Shown here: positions 1 to 9,308 of the stretch, one piece after another
How the letters are laid out: each line of letters starts with the position of its first letter
How positions within the stretch are numbered: position 1 is the first letter of the stretch
Assembly: GCA_903885795.1 (NCBI GenBank)
Contig: CAISJV010000084.1
Coordinates: 1-64,000, forward strand
Reading direction: 5' to 3'
Source: an uncultured delta proteobacterium
GTDB taxonomy: Bacteria > Desulfobacterota > Syntrophia > Syntrophales > UBA8958
Length of the DNA stretch: 64,000 nucleotides
Notes under the pieces: model-generated
Seen by the model: only the letters and a program-made list of their open reading frames with translations
The model's database searches: none
Told to the model about the DNA's origin: nothing
Program-made: the position numbers and the translations under genes

Positions 1-72
1 AACCCTTTCCTGCTAAAAAAGGCTATGGAAAAGAAACTTAAAACGATCTTCTCCTACATCAAACCATGGTAA
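1..72 (+). CDS. C-terminal end of an unidentified protein (partial)
   Basis: Frame 1 is open from the first base and stops at a TAA ending at base 72, giving a lysine-rich 23-residue tail that ends in YIKPW. The gene starts outside the window. The tail is too short to identify. It could be an out-of-frame read, although its direction fits the following his genes. Confidence 0.35.
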   Translation, partial: NPFLLKKAMEKKLKTIFSYIKPW

Positions 73-248
73 CATTATTTATGAGGCAACGTTACCTCTT
101 ATCTCTCTTCCTTGGGTAAGATTTTAATATGAGTCAACGGGCACCATGGAAAATAGTGCTTGATAAAATGAAGATATTCCATTACCATGCGCCCCCAGTT
201 CAGCGATGGAGAGGAAATATTTTGACTGACTTGAGGGATGACAAACTA

Positions 249-623
249 ATGATTTCTCTGGATTTTGACAGGACCGGTGGTCTTGTCCCGGCTATTGTTC
301 AGGACTTCGATACAAACGAGATTCTGATGCTTGCCTATATGAACAGGACGGCATGGGAAAAGACGCTGGAAACAGGCATGGCTACCTTCTGGAGCCGGTC
401 GCGTCAGTCCTTGTGGGTCAAAGGGGAGACATCGGGAAATACGCAGGAAGTCAAGGAAATAAGGGTTGACTGCGATCAGGACGCCGTGATCCTCAAGGTT
501 CTTCAGCGGGGTGGGGCCGCCTGTCATACGGGATACAGGTCATGTTTCTATCGGAGAATCGATGGCGGTCAAGTTGAGGTGATTGGCGAGCGAATATTCA
601 ACCCGGAGGATGTCTATCGATGA
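249..623 (+). CDS. hisI: Phosphoribosyl-AMP cyclohydrolase
   Basis: HisI opens the purine ring of phosphoribosyl-AMP in the third step of histidine synthesis, in the cytoplasm. The 124-residue product has the usual length and the family motifs: an Asp-rich metal site (DCDQDA) and the zinc-ligand stretch [11 protein letters not shown]. The frame stays open upstream to 129, but the family begins at MISLDF. The ATG at 249 has a GAGGGA ribosome site at a good distance, so I choose it and treat the 40-residue extension as untranslated. There is no fused HisE domain. The stop overlaps the start of hisG by 4 bases (ATGA), indicating translational coupling. Confidence 0.93.
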   Translation: MISLDFDRTGGLVPAIVQDFDTNEILMLAYMNRTAWEKTLETGMATFWSRSRQSLWVKGETSGNTQEVKEIRVDCDQDAVILKVLQRGGAACHTGYRSCFYRRIDGGQVEVIGERIFNPEDVYR

Positions 624-1492
624 AAAAGCTCAGGCTGGGAATACCGAAGGGTTCTCTTGAAGTCAGTACGGTTGACCTGTTTAAAAGAGCGGGGTGGCGT
701 ATTACTTATGACAGTAGAAATTACTTTCCCGACATTGACGATGAGGAAATAACATGTATCCTCGTCCGTGCCCAGGAGATGTCGCGTTATGTGGAAGAAG
801 GTGTTCTTGACCTCGGACTGACTGGCAGGGACTGGATTGTTGAGAACGAATCGGATGTTGTGACGATACAGGATCTGATTTACTCCAAAACCTCAATTCG
901 CCAGGCACGTTGGGTACTGGTAGTCAGGGAGGATTCGGATATTCAGAGCCTCGATGATATGAAAGGGCGGCGAATATCCACAGAATTAGTCAATTTCACA
1001 AAGAAATATTTTCGGGAACGTAATATTGACGTCCATGTGGAGTTTTCCTGGGGAGCGACGGAAGCCAAAGTGGTCGAGGGTCTTGTTGATGCCATTGTCG
1101 AGGTAACTGAAACGGGGTCCACTATCCGTGCTAACAAATTGAAGATCATTCATGAGTTGATGAAAACCAATACCCAGCTGATCGCAAATCGTGCCGCTTG
1201 GGAGGACCCATGGAAAAGGCAGAAGATTGGTCAAATAAAGACCCTGCTCAACGGATCATTGCAGGCTATGGGAAAGGTTGGTCTGAAACTAAATGTTTCC
1301 AGGGAAAATCTGGGACGGGTTATTCTGCTGCTGCCGTCCCTGAAGGCGCCAACCATCTCCGGCCTGTATTCCGAGGAATGGCTTGCCGTGGAAACTATTG
1401 TGGACATAAGCATTGTCAGGGATTTGATCCCCCTCTTGCAGGAGGCGGGCGCTGAGGGCATTATTGAATATTCTTTAAATAAGGTAATTTAA
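620..1492 (+). CDS. hisG: ATP phosphoribosyltransferase, long form
   Basis: HisG joins ATP and PRPP in the committed step of histidine synthesis. At 290 residues it is the long form: a two-lobed catalytic domain (about 1-215, beginning [14 protein letters not shown]) plus a C-terminal ACT-like regulatory domain that usually binds histidine. It therefore should not need HisZ. It overlaps hisI by 4 bases and precedes hisB by 59 bases. Feedback inhibition by histidine is known for the long-form family and inferred here. Confidence 0.95.
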   Translation: MKKLRLGIPKGSLEVSTVDLFKRAGWRITYDSRNYFPDIDDEEITCILVRAQEMSRYVEEGVLDLGLTGRDWIVENESDVVTIQDLIYSKTSIRQARWVLVVREDSDIQSLDDMKGRRISTELVNFTKKYFRERNIDVHVEFSWGATEAKVVEGLVDAIVEVTETGSTIRANKLKIIHELMKTNTQLIANRAAWEDPWKRQKIGQIKTLLNGSLQAMGKVGLKLNVSRENLGRVILLLPSLKAPTISGLYSEEWLAVETIVDISIVRDLIPLLQEAGAEGIIEYSLNKVI

Positions 1493-1551
1493 ATTTAGAT
1501 CCTTGGCCAATTGCAAGGAGGACCTGCCGGTTTGGCAGCAGAAGGAGAGAA

Positions 1552-2136
1552 ATGCGGGAGGGAAAGGTAAAAAGGAAAACCAGCGAAACGACCATTTCCA
1601 TGGAGATGGATCTGGATGGTTCCGGCCGTGCGGAAATTGATACCACGGTTCCTTTCATGGACCATATGTTGAATCTCTTTTCCAGGCATGGTCTTTTTGA
1701 CATCAAGCTAGTGGGAAAGGGTGACCGGGATGTGGATGATCATCATCTGGTTGAAGATTTGGGGATCTGTCTGGGACAAGCCTTAAAGAAGGCCCTCGGT
1801 TCCAAAGAGGGTATCAAACGTTATGGATCAGCCCTCGTGCCGATGGATGAAAGCCTTTGCAGTATCGCCCTGGATCTTTCGGGGAGGCCCTATCTGATCT
1901 ACCACGTTGAGTTTGGAGAGGCACGGATCGGTGATTTCGATCCTGCCTTGCTAAAGGAGTTTTTCAAGTCTTTCTCGGATCATAGCGGAATAACCTTGCA
2001 CATCAATGTGCTCTATGGTAAGAATAACCACCATGTTGCCGAGTCCATCTTCAAGGCCTTTGCCCGGGCACTGAGAAGGGCGGCGAGTCTTGATGACCGG
2101 ATTCAGGGTGTCATGTCCACAAAGGGAAGTCTATAA
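1552..2136 (+). CDS. hisB: Imidazoleglycerol-phosphate dehydratase
   Basis: Monofunctional HisB (194 residues) removes water from imidazole glycerol phosphate. It has the internally repeated manganese-binding His motifs: FMDHMLNLFSRHG and DVDDHHLVEDLG in the first half, and SDHSGITLH and NNHHVAES in the second. There is no fused histidinol phosphatase domain. A purine-rich site (GAAGGAGAG) lies just before the ATG. In many relatives hisH follows directly, but here a lipoprotein gene intervenes before hisA. Confidence 0.95.
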   Translation: MREGKVKRKTSETTISMEMDLDGSGRAEIDTTVPFMDHMLNLFSRHGLFDIKLVGKGDRDVDDHHLVEDLGICLGQALKKALGSKEGIKRYGSALVPMDESLCSIALDLSGRPYLIYHVEFGEARIGDFDPALLKEFFKSFSDHSGITLHINVLYGKNNHHVAESIFKAFARALRRAASLDDRIQGVMSTKGSL

Positions 2137-2215
2137 CTTAATAACTACTTTCACCTCCTATGCGGGGTTGTTTTTCTGATTCGTGATAGAGATTCTTGCG
2201 GGTGTGATCCACATA

Positions 2216-2950
2216 ATGTTCAAATTCAGCACATACATGATAGTCATCGTAAAGGAGAAATGGCAGGTTCTGGCATGCCTGATGTTTCTAATCGTGATTT
2301 CCGGCTGTCAGAGTGCCAGCGGTGTATCTTCATCCCTGTTGAAAGACAAGGACATCACATTCAGACGCCTTGCCGTCATGCCCTTTCAGCAAGTATCCCC
2401 AGAATTGGTAGCGACTTATGCCGCTCAAAATGCCCTTTCGGCATCTGTACTGAAAACGGATAATGATCTCAAGAGCCCGGAACGTTTTCTTCAGGATTTC
2501 TTTATGGAAAGGATGTCTGCCTATTCTCAGTTCGAACTCGTTTCGCCCGACCGGGTGGGAGGTATTTACAAAAGGGTCAGCAGCAACTCTTTCACGACGA
2601 CCCTGCCGCAGGTGATGAAGGAAGTGGGAGAAGAACTCAATGCCGACGCCATCGTCGTGGGATATCTCTACCGCTACCGTGAGAGGCGGGGTTATGATTA
2701 TTCTGTGGAAAAACCCGCTTCGGTCTTCTTTGAAATACATTTATTCAGGGTCCAGGATGGGGCTCTCGTCTGGAAAGGTATATTCAATAAAACCCAGACA
2801 TCATTGATGGAAAATGTATTGGGGGTATCCTATTTCCTGAAAGATAAGGGGCGATGGCTTACAGCGAAAGAGTTGGCTATGGAGGGAATGGAAGATACGA
2901 TCAGAAGATTTCCAGGCGTCGCAAAAGATTCGGTCCGGGCCGCCCCCTGA
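2216..2950 (+). CDS. Predicted lipoprotein, LpoB/CsgG-like fold suspected
   Basis: The protein has a hydrophobic signal segment ending in the lipobox VISGC, so it should be lipid-anchored, probably in the outer membrane. The mature part includes a PFQQV stretch, a VVGYLYRYRERRG strand and FEIHLFRVQDGALVWKG. This pattern is seen in LpoB/CsgG-type lipoproteins with a nucleotide-free alpha/beta fold, but family assignment is tentative. Possible starts are GTG 2183, ATG 2216 and ATG 2237, and no ribosome site decides among them. It sits between hisB and hisA on the same strand and is probably a passenger rather than a histidine enzyme. Confidence 0.7.
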   Translation: MFKFSTYMIVIVKEKWQVLACLMFLIVISGCQSASGVSSSLLKDKDITFRRLAVMPFQQVSPELVATYAAQNALSASVLKTDNDLKSPERFLQDFFMERMSAYSQFELVSPDRVGGIYKRVSSNSFTTTLPQVMKEVGEELNADAIVVGYLYRYRERRGYDYSVEKPASVFFEIHLFRVQDGALVWKGIFNKTQTSLMENVLGVSYFLKDKGRWLTAKELAMEGMEDTIRRFPGVAKDSVRAAP

Positions 2951-3078
2951 TCTTCAGCCGGGCCTGAATTCGCGCCGGTGTATATCCTCATTTCAAACAG
3001 CCGCTCTGCATGGGCATGAATCACTTGATTCGCTCTTCATTTTCTATCATTCATTCCAAAATATTTTAAGGATGCGAT

Positions 3079-3816
3079 GTGATCATCATACCTGCTATTG
3101 ATCTTAAGGGAGGCCGTTGTGTGCGGCTGGCGCAAGGAGATTTCAATCGGACGACCGTTTATGGAGAGCATCCAGCGGATGTCGCCATACGCTGGCAGGA
3201 TAAAGGTGCAGAACGAATACATGTGGTGGACCTTGATGGTTCCCTTGTCGGTTGCCCCCAAAACAGGGAGGCCATCCGCGATATCATCGGTGCCGTGAGT
3301 GTGCCTGTGGAGTTGGGGGGGGGCATCCGTGACATGGAGACAATTGCGAATTATGCGAACCTCGGGGTCCGCTGGATCATCCTGGGAACGGCCGCGCTGA
3401 GAAACCCCGAACTGGTTCAAGAGGCCTGCCGGACCTTTGCAGATCAGATTATCCTGGGTATCGATGCCCGTGATGAGATGGTTGCCGTACAGGGTTGGAC
3501 GGAAACCACCTCTCTGACGGCTATTGATCTGATCCGAAGCTATGGGGACTGCCAAATCAGTGCCGTAGTTTATACAGACATCAGGCGTGACGGCATGGAA
3601 ACGGGTGTCAATATTGAGGCGACAAAGGCTCTCGCTAGAGCGATCGAAATCCCCGTCATTGCCTCTGGGGGGGTCGGGGGCATAGGCGATATCGAGAAAC
3701 TTCTGGAAATTGAAGATTCCGGAATCATCGGTGTGATTGCCGGCCGGGCTCTTTATACGGGCGCCCTTTCCCTGGAGGAGGCGATCCGGAAAACAAAGGA
3801 AAAGCAGGAGGTATGA
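3079..3816 (+). CDS. hisA: ProFAR isomerase (phosphoribosylformimino-AICAR isomerase)
   Basis: HisA is a (beta/alpha)8 barrel that performs the Amadori rearrangement of ProFAR in histidine synthesis. The 245-residue sequence starts with IIIPAIDLKGGRCVRL, where the catalytic Asp lies. It has the second-half Asp in YTDIRRDGM and the phosphate-binding loops VELGGGIRD and IASGGVGG. The start is a GTG at 3079 with AAGGATG upstream. It overlaps the next gene by 4 bases. A HisF identity is less likely because both YTDI and IPAIDLKGG are typical of HisA. Confidence 0.93.
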   Translation: MIIIPAIDLKGGRCVRLAQGDFNRTTVYGEHPADVAIRWQDKGAERIHVVDLDGSLVGCPQNREAIRDIIGAVSVPVELGGGIRDMETIANYANLGVRWIILGTAALRNPELVQEACRTFADQIILGIDARDEMVAVQGWTETTSLTAIDLIRSYGDCQISAVVYTDIRRDGMETGVNIEATKALARAIEIPVIASGGVGGIGDIEKLLEIEDSGIIGVIAGRALYTGALSLEEAIRKTKEKQEV

Positions 3817-4163
3817 AAATGGACGATTGTATCTTTTGTAAAATTGTCAAAGGTTCAATACCTTGCAACAAAGTTTATGAAGACGAAAGGGTTCTCGCTT
3901 TTGAAGATATACATCCCATGGCTCCCGTGCACATCGTAATTATTCCCAAGGAACACATTGCCACCATTCTTGATGTTTATGGAGATAAAATGGCGGTTAT
4001 GGGCGCCATGATCTCAGCGGCCCGGGAAGTATCAAGAAAGAAGGGTATAGATAAGAGCGGATTTCGTGTGGTTATAAATTGCAATGAAGAGGGGGGACAG
4101 GTTATCTTCCATCTCCACATGCACGTTTTAGGTGGCAAGCAACTTAAGGATGGTCTTGGCTGA
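3813..4163 (+). CDS. HIT-family nucleotide phosphoramidase/hydrolase
   Basis: This is a 116-residue cytoplasmic histidine-triad protein of the HinT type. The catalytic motif FHLHMHVLGG near the C-terminus gives the His-x-His-x-His-x-x pattern, and the N-terminal CIFCKIVKG carries the zinc-type Cys pair common in bacterial HIT proteins. HinT enzymes hydrolyse AMP-lysine or aminoacyl-AMP adducts. Its ATG overlaps the hisA stop (a second in-frame ATG is at 3819), so it is probably cotranslated with hisA. Confidence 0.92.
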   Translation: MKMDDCIFCKIVKGSIPCNKVYEDERVLAFEDIHPMAPVHIVIIPKEHIATILDVYGDKMAVMGAMISAAREVSRKKGIDKSGFRVVINCNEEGGQVIFHLHMHVLGGKQLKDGLG

Positions 4164-4250
4164 GGTTTGAATCCTTCGTTGACAAAAAGTTAAGGGTGGA
4201 TAGGTTAAGAGGCGGTAAATTTTCAGTGATATGTGAGGATGAAAAAGGAT

Positions 4251-4697
4251 ATGGAACTTAATAGAAAAATAGAACAGGAAATGATCAAGGCGGCGAAAGC
4301 CAAGGAAAAAATCCGGTTGTCCGCCCTCAGGATGATGAAAAACGCTGTTCATAATAAAGAGATCGATCTGAGACGGGAGTTAACGGAGGCGGAATTCCTG
4401 CAGGTACTCGCGGGGATGGTTAAACAGCGCAAGGATTCCATCGAGCAGTTCGAGAAGGGCGGCAGAATGGATCTGGTTGAAAAAGAGACAGCGGAGCTGA
4501 AAGTTGTTCAGGAGTTCATGCCTCAGCAGTTTTCGGAAGAAGATCTCACGGCGGCGATAGAAAGGGCCATTCAAGAGACGGGCGCGGCAAACCCAAAAGA
4601 CATGGGCAAAGTAATGAAGGCCATCTTGCCTGTGATCAGCGGCAGGGCTGATGGCAAGGTCGTAAGTGAAAAGGTTAAGGCCAGGCTTTCAGGTTAG
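4251..4697 (+). CDS. YqeY/GatB-C-terminal-like protein
   Basis: The 148-residue product matches the YqeY family, which resembles the tRNA-binding tail domain of GatB. It starts MELNRKIEQEM, has KEKIRLSALRMMKNAV, and ends with the MGKVMKAILPVISGRADG helical domain. Upstream in-frame GTG 4233 and ATG 4239 are possible starts; I prefer 4251 by family length. YqeY is very often next to dnaG and rpoD, as here. Its molecular role is not settled; a tRNA-related function is inferred from the fold. Confidence 0.88.
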   Translation: MELNRKIEQEMIKAAKAKEKIRLSALRMMKNAVHNKEIDLRRELTEAEFLQVLAGMVKQRKDSIEQFEKGGRMDLVEKETAELKVVQEFMPQQFSEEDLTAAIERAIQETGAANPKDMGKVMKAILPVISGRADGKVVSEKVKARLSG

Positions 4698-4705
4698 CGC
4701 CGTTG

Positions 4706-6493
4706 ATGACTAAAGGTTCAATTCCTGAAGATAAGATTGACGAGATAAAGAGACGGATCAATATCGTGGATCTTGTGTCGGAGTTTGTGAGCCTGAAACA
4801 GGCGGGAAGGAGCTTCATCGGACTTTGTCCTTTTCATAAGGAGAAGACGCCCTCCTTTACGGTGAGTCCGGATAAGCAGATTTTTTACTGTTTCGGTTGC
4901 GCCGAAGGAGGGAATGCCCTTGCCTTTGTCATGAAGATAAATGGACTGACTTTCCCGGAAGCAATACGGTATTTGGCTAAGAAAACAGGCGTCGCCCTTC
5001 CCGACCGACCCCTCAGCAAGCAGGAAAAGGAGCAATTGACCCTCAAAGAGAGGATGCTCCGTCTCCATACCCTGGTTTCAGATTATTATTTGTCCCGATT
5101 GAGAGGGAAGGAAGGTCAGAAAGCTCAGTTATATTTGCAGAACCGTGATATCGGCGCTGAGGCTGTTAATACGTTCCAATTGGGTTATGCCCTTGATGGT
5201 TGGAGGTTTCTCCGGGATCATCTGGAACAAAAAAGGGTGCCCCTTCTCCTTGCCGAACAGTCAGGACTCCTCGTCAAAAATGAGCGAGGAGAATATTACG
5301 ACCGATTCCGGGGCAGACTTATCTTCCCCATCGAAGATCAGGCCGGCCAGATCATAGCCTTTGGTGGACGAATTCTGGGGGAAGGGGAGCCAAAATATTT
5401 AAATTCACCGGAATCGGCATTATTCAGCAAGGGAAAGACCCTGTATGGCCTCAGCAGGACGAAAGATGATATTAGAAAAAGCGGTTATGCCATCCTGGTG
5501 GAGGGATACTTCGACCTGCTATCACTCTGGAATGCCGGGGTGAGAAATGTCGTTGCTACCTTGGGTACGGCCCTTACCCGGGATCATGTAGACTTGCTCC
5601 GCAGGTATACGAAAGATGTGGCAGTGGTATTCGATGGCGATGAGGCGGGTAAGAAGGCATTGTCAAGAAGTTTGGGATTGTTTATTGACGGGAACCTGCA
5701 CTCACGGGCCGTGATGCTTCCGGAAGCCTCCGATCCAGACGACTATGTTCGGAAATTCGGAAAGAAGAGATTCCATGAATTGATTAAACAGTCTCCCCCG
5801 GCGGTGGAGTATTATCTTGATACTGTCGTCGGGAGCAGGGGGGATTTTTCTCATGACCGGGATGCGCTCAGGGAATCCCTCGCTTTTATAACCAGAATGG
5901 ACAACGCTGTGGAAAGAAATCTTTTTATCAAGCTTGCGGCGGAAAGGATAGGCGTCGACGAAAATATTCTCAAGGCGGAAGTCATTCAGGGAATGGGGAA
6001 TAAATCCAACGGAAACGTTATCGAGAAGAACGAAAAACAGTCTTCATCCCCCGTGGATGCCCTGGAAATTAACTTTATAACGTTGATCCTGGATCATCCC
6101 GATAAAATTCCCGCCATGATTGACGCTGATATCCTGAAATGCTTCGCTAGCGAAGAATTAAGGAACCTAGGGAAGATTATCGAGACTTATTATGACAGGA
6201 TCGGGAAAATCGATCTTAAGGACTTTATTGACCATCTGGAGGCCGGGTTCATGAGAGATGAAATTTTAAGTCGTCTCATTGATTCTGGCGCCTGGGAAGC
6301 GGACACTATTGATCAGGTCTTCAGTGACATGATCCACCAGATCAGGCGCAAATGGTTCAAGGAGAGGCACAGGTCCTTGAAAATCAGGCTGATCAGGGCT
6401 CAGCAGGCGAGCGATCCGGAGTTGTGCCAGCGCCTGCTTGTGGAAAAGGGAGACCTGATGAAGGCAGAAAAGGCAGTATTAGCGAAAGGGTAA
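4706..6493 (+). CDS. dnaG: DNA primase
   Basis: DnaG makes RNA primers at the replication fork. The 595-residue protein has an N-terminal CHC2 zinc finger (CPFHKEKTPSFTV then CFGCAEGGN), a catalytic TOPRIM core with VEGYFDLLSL and the acidic metal motif VFDGDEAGKKA, and a C-terminal region that binds DnaB helicase. A TTG codon directly precedes the ATG at 4706; I use the ATG. Only 8 bases separate it from yqeY and 15 from rpoD. This is the macromolecular-synthesis type gene order. Confidence 0.96.
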   Translation: MTKGSIPEDKIDEIKRRINIVDLVSEFVSLKQAGRSFIGLCPFHKEKTPSFTVSPDKQIFYCFGCAEGGNALAFVMKINGLTFPEAIRYLAKKTGVALPDRPLSKQEKEQLTLKERMLRLHTLVSDYYLSRLRGKEGQKAQLYLQNRDIGAEAVNTFQLGYALDGWRFLRDHLEQKRVPLLLAEQSGLLVKNERGEYYDRFRGRLIFPIEDQAGQIIAFGGRILGEGEPKYLNSPESALFSKGKTLYGLSRTKDDIRKSGYAILVEGYFDLLSLWNAGVRNVVATLGTALTRDHVDLLRRYTKDVAVVFDGDEAGKKALSRSLGLFIDGNLHSRAVMLPEASDPDDYVRKFGKKRFHELIKQSPPAVEYYLDTVVGSRGDFSHDRDALRESLAFITRMDNAVERNLFIKLAAERIGVDENILKAEVIQGMGNKSNGNVIEKNEKQSSSPVDALEINFITLILDHPDKIPAMIDADILKCFASEELRNLGKIIETYYDRIGKIDLKDFIDHLEAGFMRDEILSRLIDSGAWEADTIDQVFSDMIHQIRRKWFKERHRSLKIRLIRAQQASDPELCQRLLVEKGDLMKAEKAVLAKG

Positions 6494-6508
6494 GATGGAG
6501 GCTTCTTT

Positions 6509-8260
6509 ATGGGAAAAGACATCCAGTCCGAGGAATTTAAAAAACTGATGTCCTTGGGGGAAGAAAAGGGCTTTTTAACCTATGACGACGTGAACGATCT
6601 GTTGCCGTCGGATGTCATTTCGTCGGATCAGATTGACGATATCATCATGCTGTTTGGGGAAAAGAACATTGATATTATCGATACGGACAAGGGGGAAAAG
6701 CTGGTCGTCAAAAAGGCGCCGGACGAGCTTGTTGGGTCAAAAGACGAAGAGCTCATAGGTCTTATGCCCGTGGCCGGCAAAACCGGCGATCCAGTGAAGA
6801 TGTATCTTCGGGAGATGGGGATGGTCTCCCTGCTTAGCCGGGAGGGGGAGGTTGAAATTGCCAAAAAAATTGAGGATGGCGTGCGGGATACAATGGATTC
6901 GGTTTTCAGCGTCACTGTCTGCATTAAGGAGGTCGTTGATATTGGACGGAAGATACGCAATGGGGAGATGAGAATCAAGAACGTCGTTGATAACCTTGAA
7001 GATGACGATGGTTTCGTTGAAGAAGACATGCATCGCGACCGGGTACTCAGGCTTATTGATAAGGTAACCGCTCTCAACAGGAAAAACGACAAACTCAAAG
7101 CGGCGCTGAAGGAGAAAGGGACTACGACCGAGCAGAAATCCGCCCATGAGAAGGCCATCGAGAAAAACACGAAGACTATTATCCGTGATTGCCGGAAGGT
7201 GAGGTTCAGTAAAAAGCAGATCGATAGGATGGTGTCCATTCTCAAACAATTCATCCTGGAGGTTGAAAGGGCCGAAGAAGAGATTCATCGCTGCAAGGAA
7301 AGCACCGGCTTGTCGCTGGCGCAACTGGAAAAGGCCTGGAGCCGAATACGGATGGATCGCAAGGGTCAGGGACAGGTCGCTAAAGAACTGCGGGTATCTC
7401 TGGACAAGCTCAAAGATGCCGAGGTTATCATCAAAGAGGCCAATCGCCGGAAGAAAAAGGTATCCCAAGAAATGGGACTATCTGTAACAGAGCTCAAGAA
7501 AATTGTCACCACGATCGAGGAGGGAGAAGCGAAGGCGGAGATAGCTAAGAAAACACTCGTCCAGGCTAATTTGCGCCTGGTTGTAAGTATTGCGAAAAAA
7601 TATACCAACCGTGGATTGCAGTTCCTTGATCTCATTCAGGAAGGCAATATCGGTCTTATGAAGGCTGTCGACAAGTTTGAGTATCAGCGGGGATACAAAT
7701 TTTCAACTTATGCTACCTGGTGGATCCGCCAGGCAATTACGCGGGCAATTGCCGATCAGGCCAGAACGATCCGCATTCCCGTGCACATGATTGAAACAAT
7801 AAATAAATTGATCCGGACATCCCGTTACCTGGTGCAGGAACTGGGCAGGGAACCAAACCCGGAAGAGATTGCCGCCAAAATGGAGTTCCCCCTAGAAAAG
7901 GTGCGCAAAGTGCTAAAAATTGCCAAAGAACCCATATCTCTCGAAACACCAATCGGTGAGGAAGAGGATAGTCATCTTGGCGATTTCATAGAAGATAAAA
8001 AGATCATGTCCCCTTCGGAAGCGACCATCAGCATGGATCTGGCTGAACAGACGAGGAAAATCCTGGCAACCCTGACTCCCAGGGAGGAAAAGGTCTTGCG
8101 GATGCGTTTCGGTATCAGCGAGCGGGTGGATGTCTCTACGGATGAATTAAGAGAGCCTCCGGTGAACCTTTCCCTGGAAATAACCAGGCAGGCGGAGACC
8201 AATGGAGTAAGAAAGCTCCGGAATCCTTCGCGCCGCAAGCTTATCAAGCCGGCGCTTTAG
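6509..8260 (+). CDS. rpoD: RNA polymerase primary sigma factor with divergent region 4.2
   Basis: A 583-residue sigma-70 with region 1.1 (about 1-65), region 1.2 ([10 protein letters not shown]), a non-conserved insert, region 2 with [14 protein letters not shown] and [14 protein letters not shown], region 3, and region 4. Regions 2 and 3 are fully normal. Region 4.1 is intact ([15 protein letters not shown]), but the region 4.2 helix-turn-helix is unusual. Where relatives read VTRERIRQIEAKALRKL, this reads [17 protein letters not shown], preceded by STDELREPP. The Arg equivalent to E. coli R584 is replaced by Leu, while the residues equivalent to E585, R588 and Q589 remain. The tail RKLRNPSRR is normal. 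No frameshift repairs it. Confidence 0.92.
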   Translation: MGKDIQSEEFKKLMSLGEEKGFLTYDDVNDLLPSDVISSDQIDDIIMLFGEKNIDIIDTDKGEKLVVKKAPDELVGSKDEELIGLMPVAGKTGDPVKMYLREMGMVSLLSREGEVEIAKKIEDGVRDTMDSVFSVTVCIKEVVDIGRKIRNGEMRIKNVVDNLEDDDGFVEEDMHRDRVLRLIDKVTALNRKNDKLKAALKEKGTTTEQKSAHEKAIEKNTKTIIRDCRKVRFSKKQIDRMVSILKQFILEVERAEEEIHRCKESTGLSLAQLEKAWSRIRMDRKGQGQVAKELRVSLDKLKDAEVIIKEANRRKKKVSQEMGLSVTELKKIVTTIEEGEAKAEIAKKTLVQANLRLVVSIAKKYTNRGLQFLDLIQEGNIGLMKAVDKFEYQRGYKFSTYATWWIRQAITRAIADQARTIRIPVHMIETINKLIRTSRYLVQELGREPNPEEIAAKMEFPLEKVRKVLKIAKEPISLETPIGEEEDSHLGDFIEDKKIMSPSEATISMDLAEQTRKILATLTPREEKVLRMRFGISERVDVSTDELREPPVNLSLEITRQAETNGVRKLRNPSRRKLIKPAL

Positions 8261-8300
8261 ATATAAATATAAGTTGGACCAAGGATGGCCAAAGAAGGTA

Positions 8301-8327
8301 TTGACATATTGCCTGTTTGGGTATACT
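8301..8327 (+). promoter_or_regulatory. Sigma-70-type promoter for tRNA-Met
   Basis: TTGACA at 8301-8306 and TATACT at 8322-8327 are separated by 15 bases, slightly short. They lie 36 bases upstream of the tRNA. The perfect -35 box matters because the sigma factor encoded just upstream has an altered -35-reading helix. Confidence 0.6.
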
Positions 8328-8362
8328 AGAACAATTTATTGACTAAGTGGGGAGACAGGAGA

Positions 8363-8438
8363 GGGCCCATAGCTCAATTGGTAGAGCCACCGGCTCATAA
8401 CCGGTAGGTCCCTGGTTCGAACCCAGGTGGGCCCACCA
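8363..8438 (+). tRNA. tRNA with CAU anticodon, probably elongator tRNA-Met
   Basis: A full cloverleaf is visible. The acceptor stem GGGCCCA (8363-8369) pairs with TGGGCCC (8428-8434). The anticodon stem ACCGG/CCGGT carries loop CTCATAA with anticodon CAT at 8396-8398. The T arm has GGTTCGAACCC, and the CCA end is encoded (8436-8438). The A-U acceptor closing and normal D arm argue against initiator tRNA. tRNA-Ile2 (CAU read after lysidine modification) is the alternative; the acceptor sequence resembles deltaproteobacterial elongator Met. Confidence 0.93.
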
Positions 8439-8515
8439 TTCAATATGTATAGAGAATACGACATATTCAAGAAAAATGGTCAAACAGGAATGACCGGAAG
8501 ACAAATCTTCCTTTG

Positions 8516-8552
8516 AAAAAAGTGCACCATCCTCGTGGGGCACTTTTTTTTG
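8516..8552 (+). terminator. Rho-independent terminator after tRNA-Met
   Basis: AAAAAAGTGC (8516-8525) pairs with GCACTTTTTT (8540-8549), extended by CC/GG around a short loop, and followed by a T-rich run. It lies 78 bases after the tRNA and just before the next gene. Confidence 0.85.
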
Positions 8553-8582
8553 TCTTTTATCGGGTAAGAAAGGGGGAAGTCG

Positions 8583-9308
8583 TTGAACGAACAATTATTA
8601 TATCTCATAGAGCTGCAAAAGATCGATACAGAAACGCAGAAGGTTCTCCTTGGTAGAAAGGAGTTGCCCGTATTACTGGCAAAAAAGGAAGAAACCTTCG
8701 GAGTTATTAAGTCCCGGATAGCTGAGCACAGGTCAAATCTCGATGAAAAAAACGGGGCTCACAGGGAATTGGAAGATAAATTAAAAAAAGTGCTGGAGCA
8801 ACTCCGGAAAACCAGGGACCGTATCCACGATGTCAAGTCCAACAAAGAATATCAGGCGGTGTTAAAGGAAATAGAAACGCTCGAAAAGAAAAGCGGAGTA
8901 GTGGAGGATCAGATTATTTCCATCCTTGAGGAAATCGATGCAGTCAAGGTATTATTGGCAATGAAGGAGCAGGAATTTGCAGGAGAGCAACAGAGATACG
9001 AGGAGGATAAGAGAAAGACTGAGGAACAGATCGGTTCCATCGAATCGCAGTTGCGGTCCGGACAGAAACAGGGGGATGAAATCCGTGGGAAGATACGAAA
9101 GGACCTTTTAAAGAAGTATGAGATAATCAAGAATGTCAATCATGGTCTGGCGGTCGTATCCGCATGGAAGGAGACCTGCAATGGTTGTCATATGAACATT
9201 CCTCCCCAGCTGTACAATGAACTCCTGGAATCAATGGATGACCTGATTTGTTGTCCTAACTGTCGTCGCATTATTTATCGGCATGATCAAAGTATGGATG
9301 GTGCTTGA
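8583..9308 (+). CDS. Coiled-coil zinc-ribbon protein (DUF164/CT398 type)
   Basis: The 241-residue protein has a long charged helical coiled coil (about 10-185, rich in KEIETLEKK-like heptads). It ends with a C4 zinc ribbon, CNGCHMNIPPQ (Cys pair) and CCPNCRRIIY (second pair). The family is widespread and associated with RNA, flagellar or secretion roles depending on the lineage; its role here is unknown. The start is a TTG at 8583 with an AAGGGGGAAG ribosome site. Its TGA stop (9306-9308) lies inside the first helix of the RNase P RNA that follows. Confidence 0.87.
   Translation: MNEQLLYLIELQKIDTETQKVLLGRKELPVLLAKKEETFGVIKSRIAEHRSNLDEKNGAHRELEDKLKKVLEQLRKTRDRIHDVKSNKEYQAVLKEIETLEKKSGVVEDQIISILEEIDAVKVLLAMKEQEFAGEQQRYEEDKRKTEEQIGSIESQLRSGQKQGDEIRGKIRKDLLKKYEIIKNVNHGLAVVSAWKETCNGCHMNIPPQLYNELLESMDDLICCPNCRRIIYRHDQSMDGA

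Noticed and set aside
129-248. 40-residue N-terminal extension of HisI
   Set aside because: Composition and family length do not support it. A better ribosome site precedes ATG 249.
8128-8257. Frameshift in rpoD as the cause of the odd region 4.2
   Set aside because: The other two frames do not give the canonical helix and one is full of stops, while flanking residues on both sides remain in frame.
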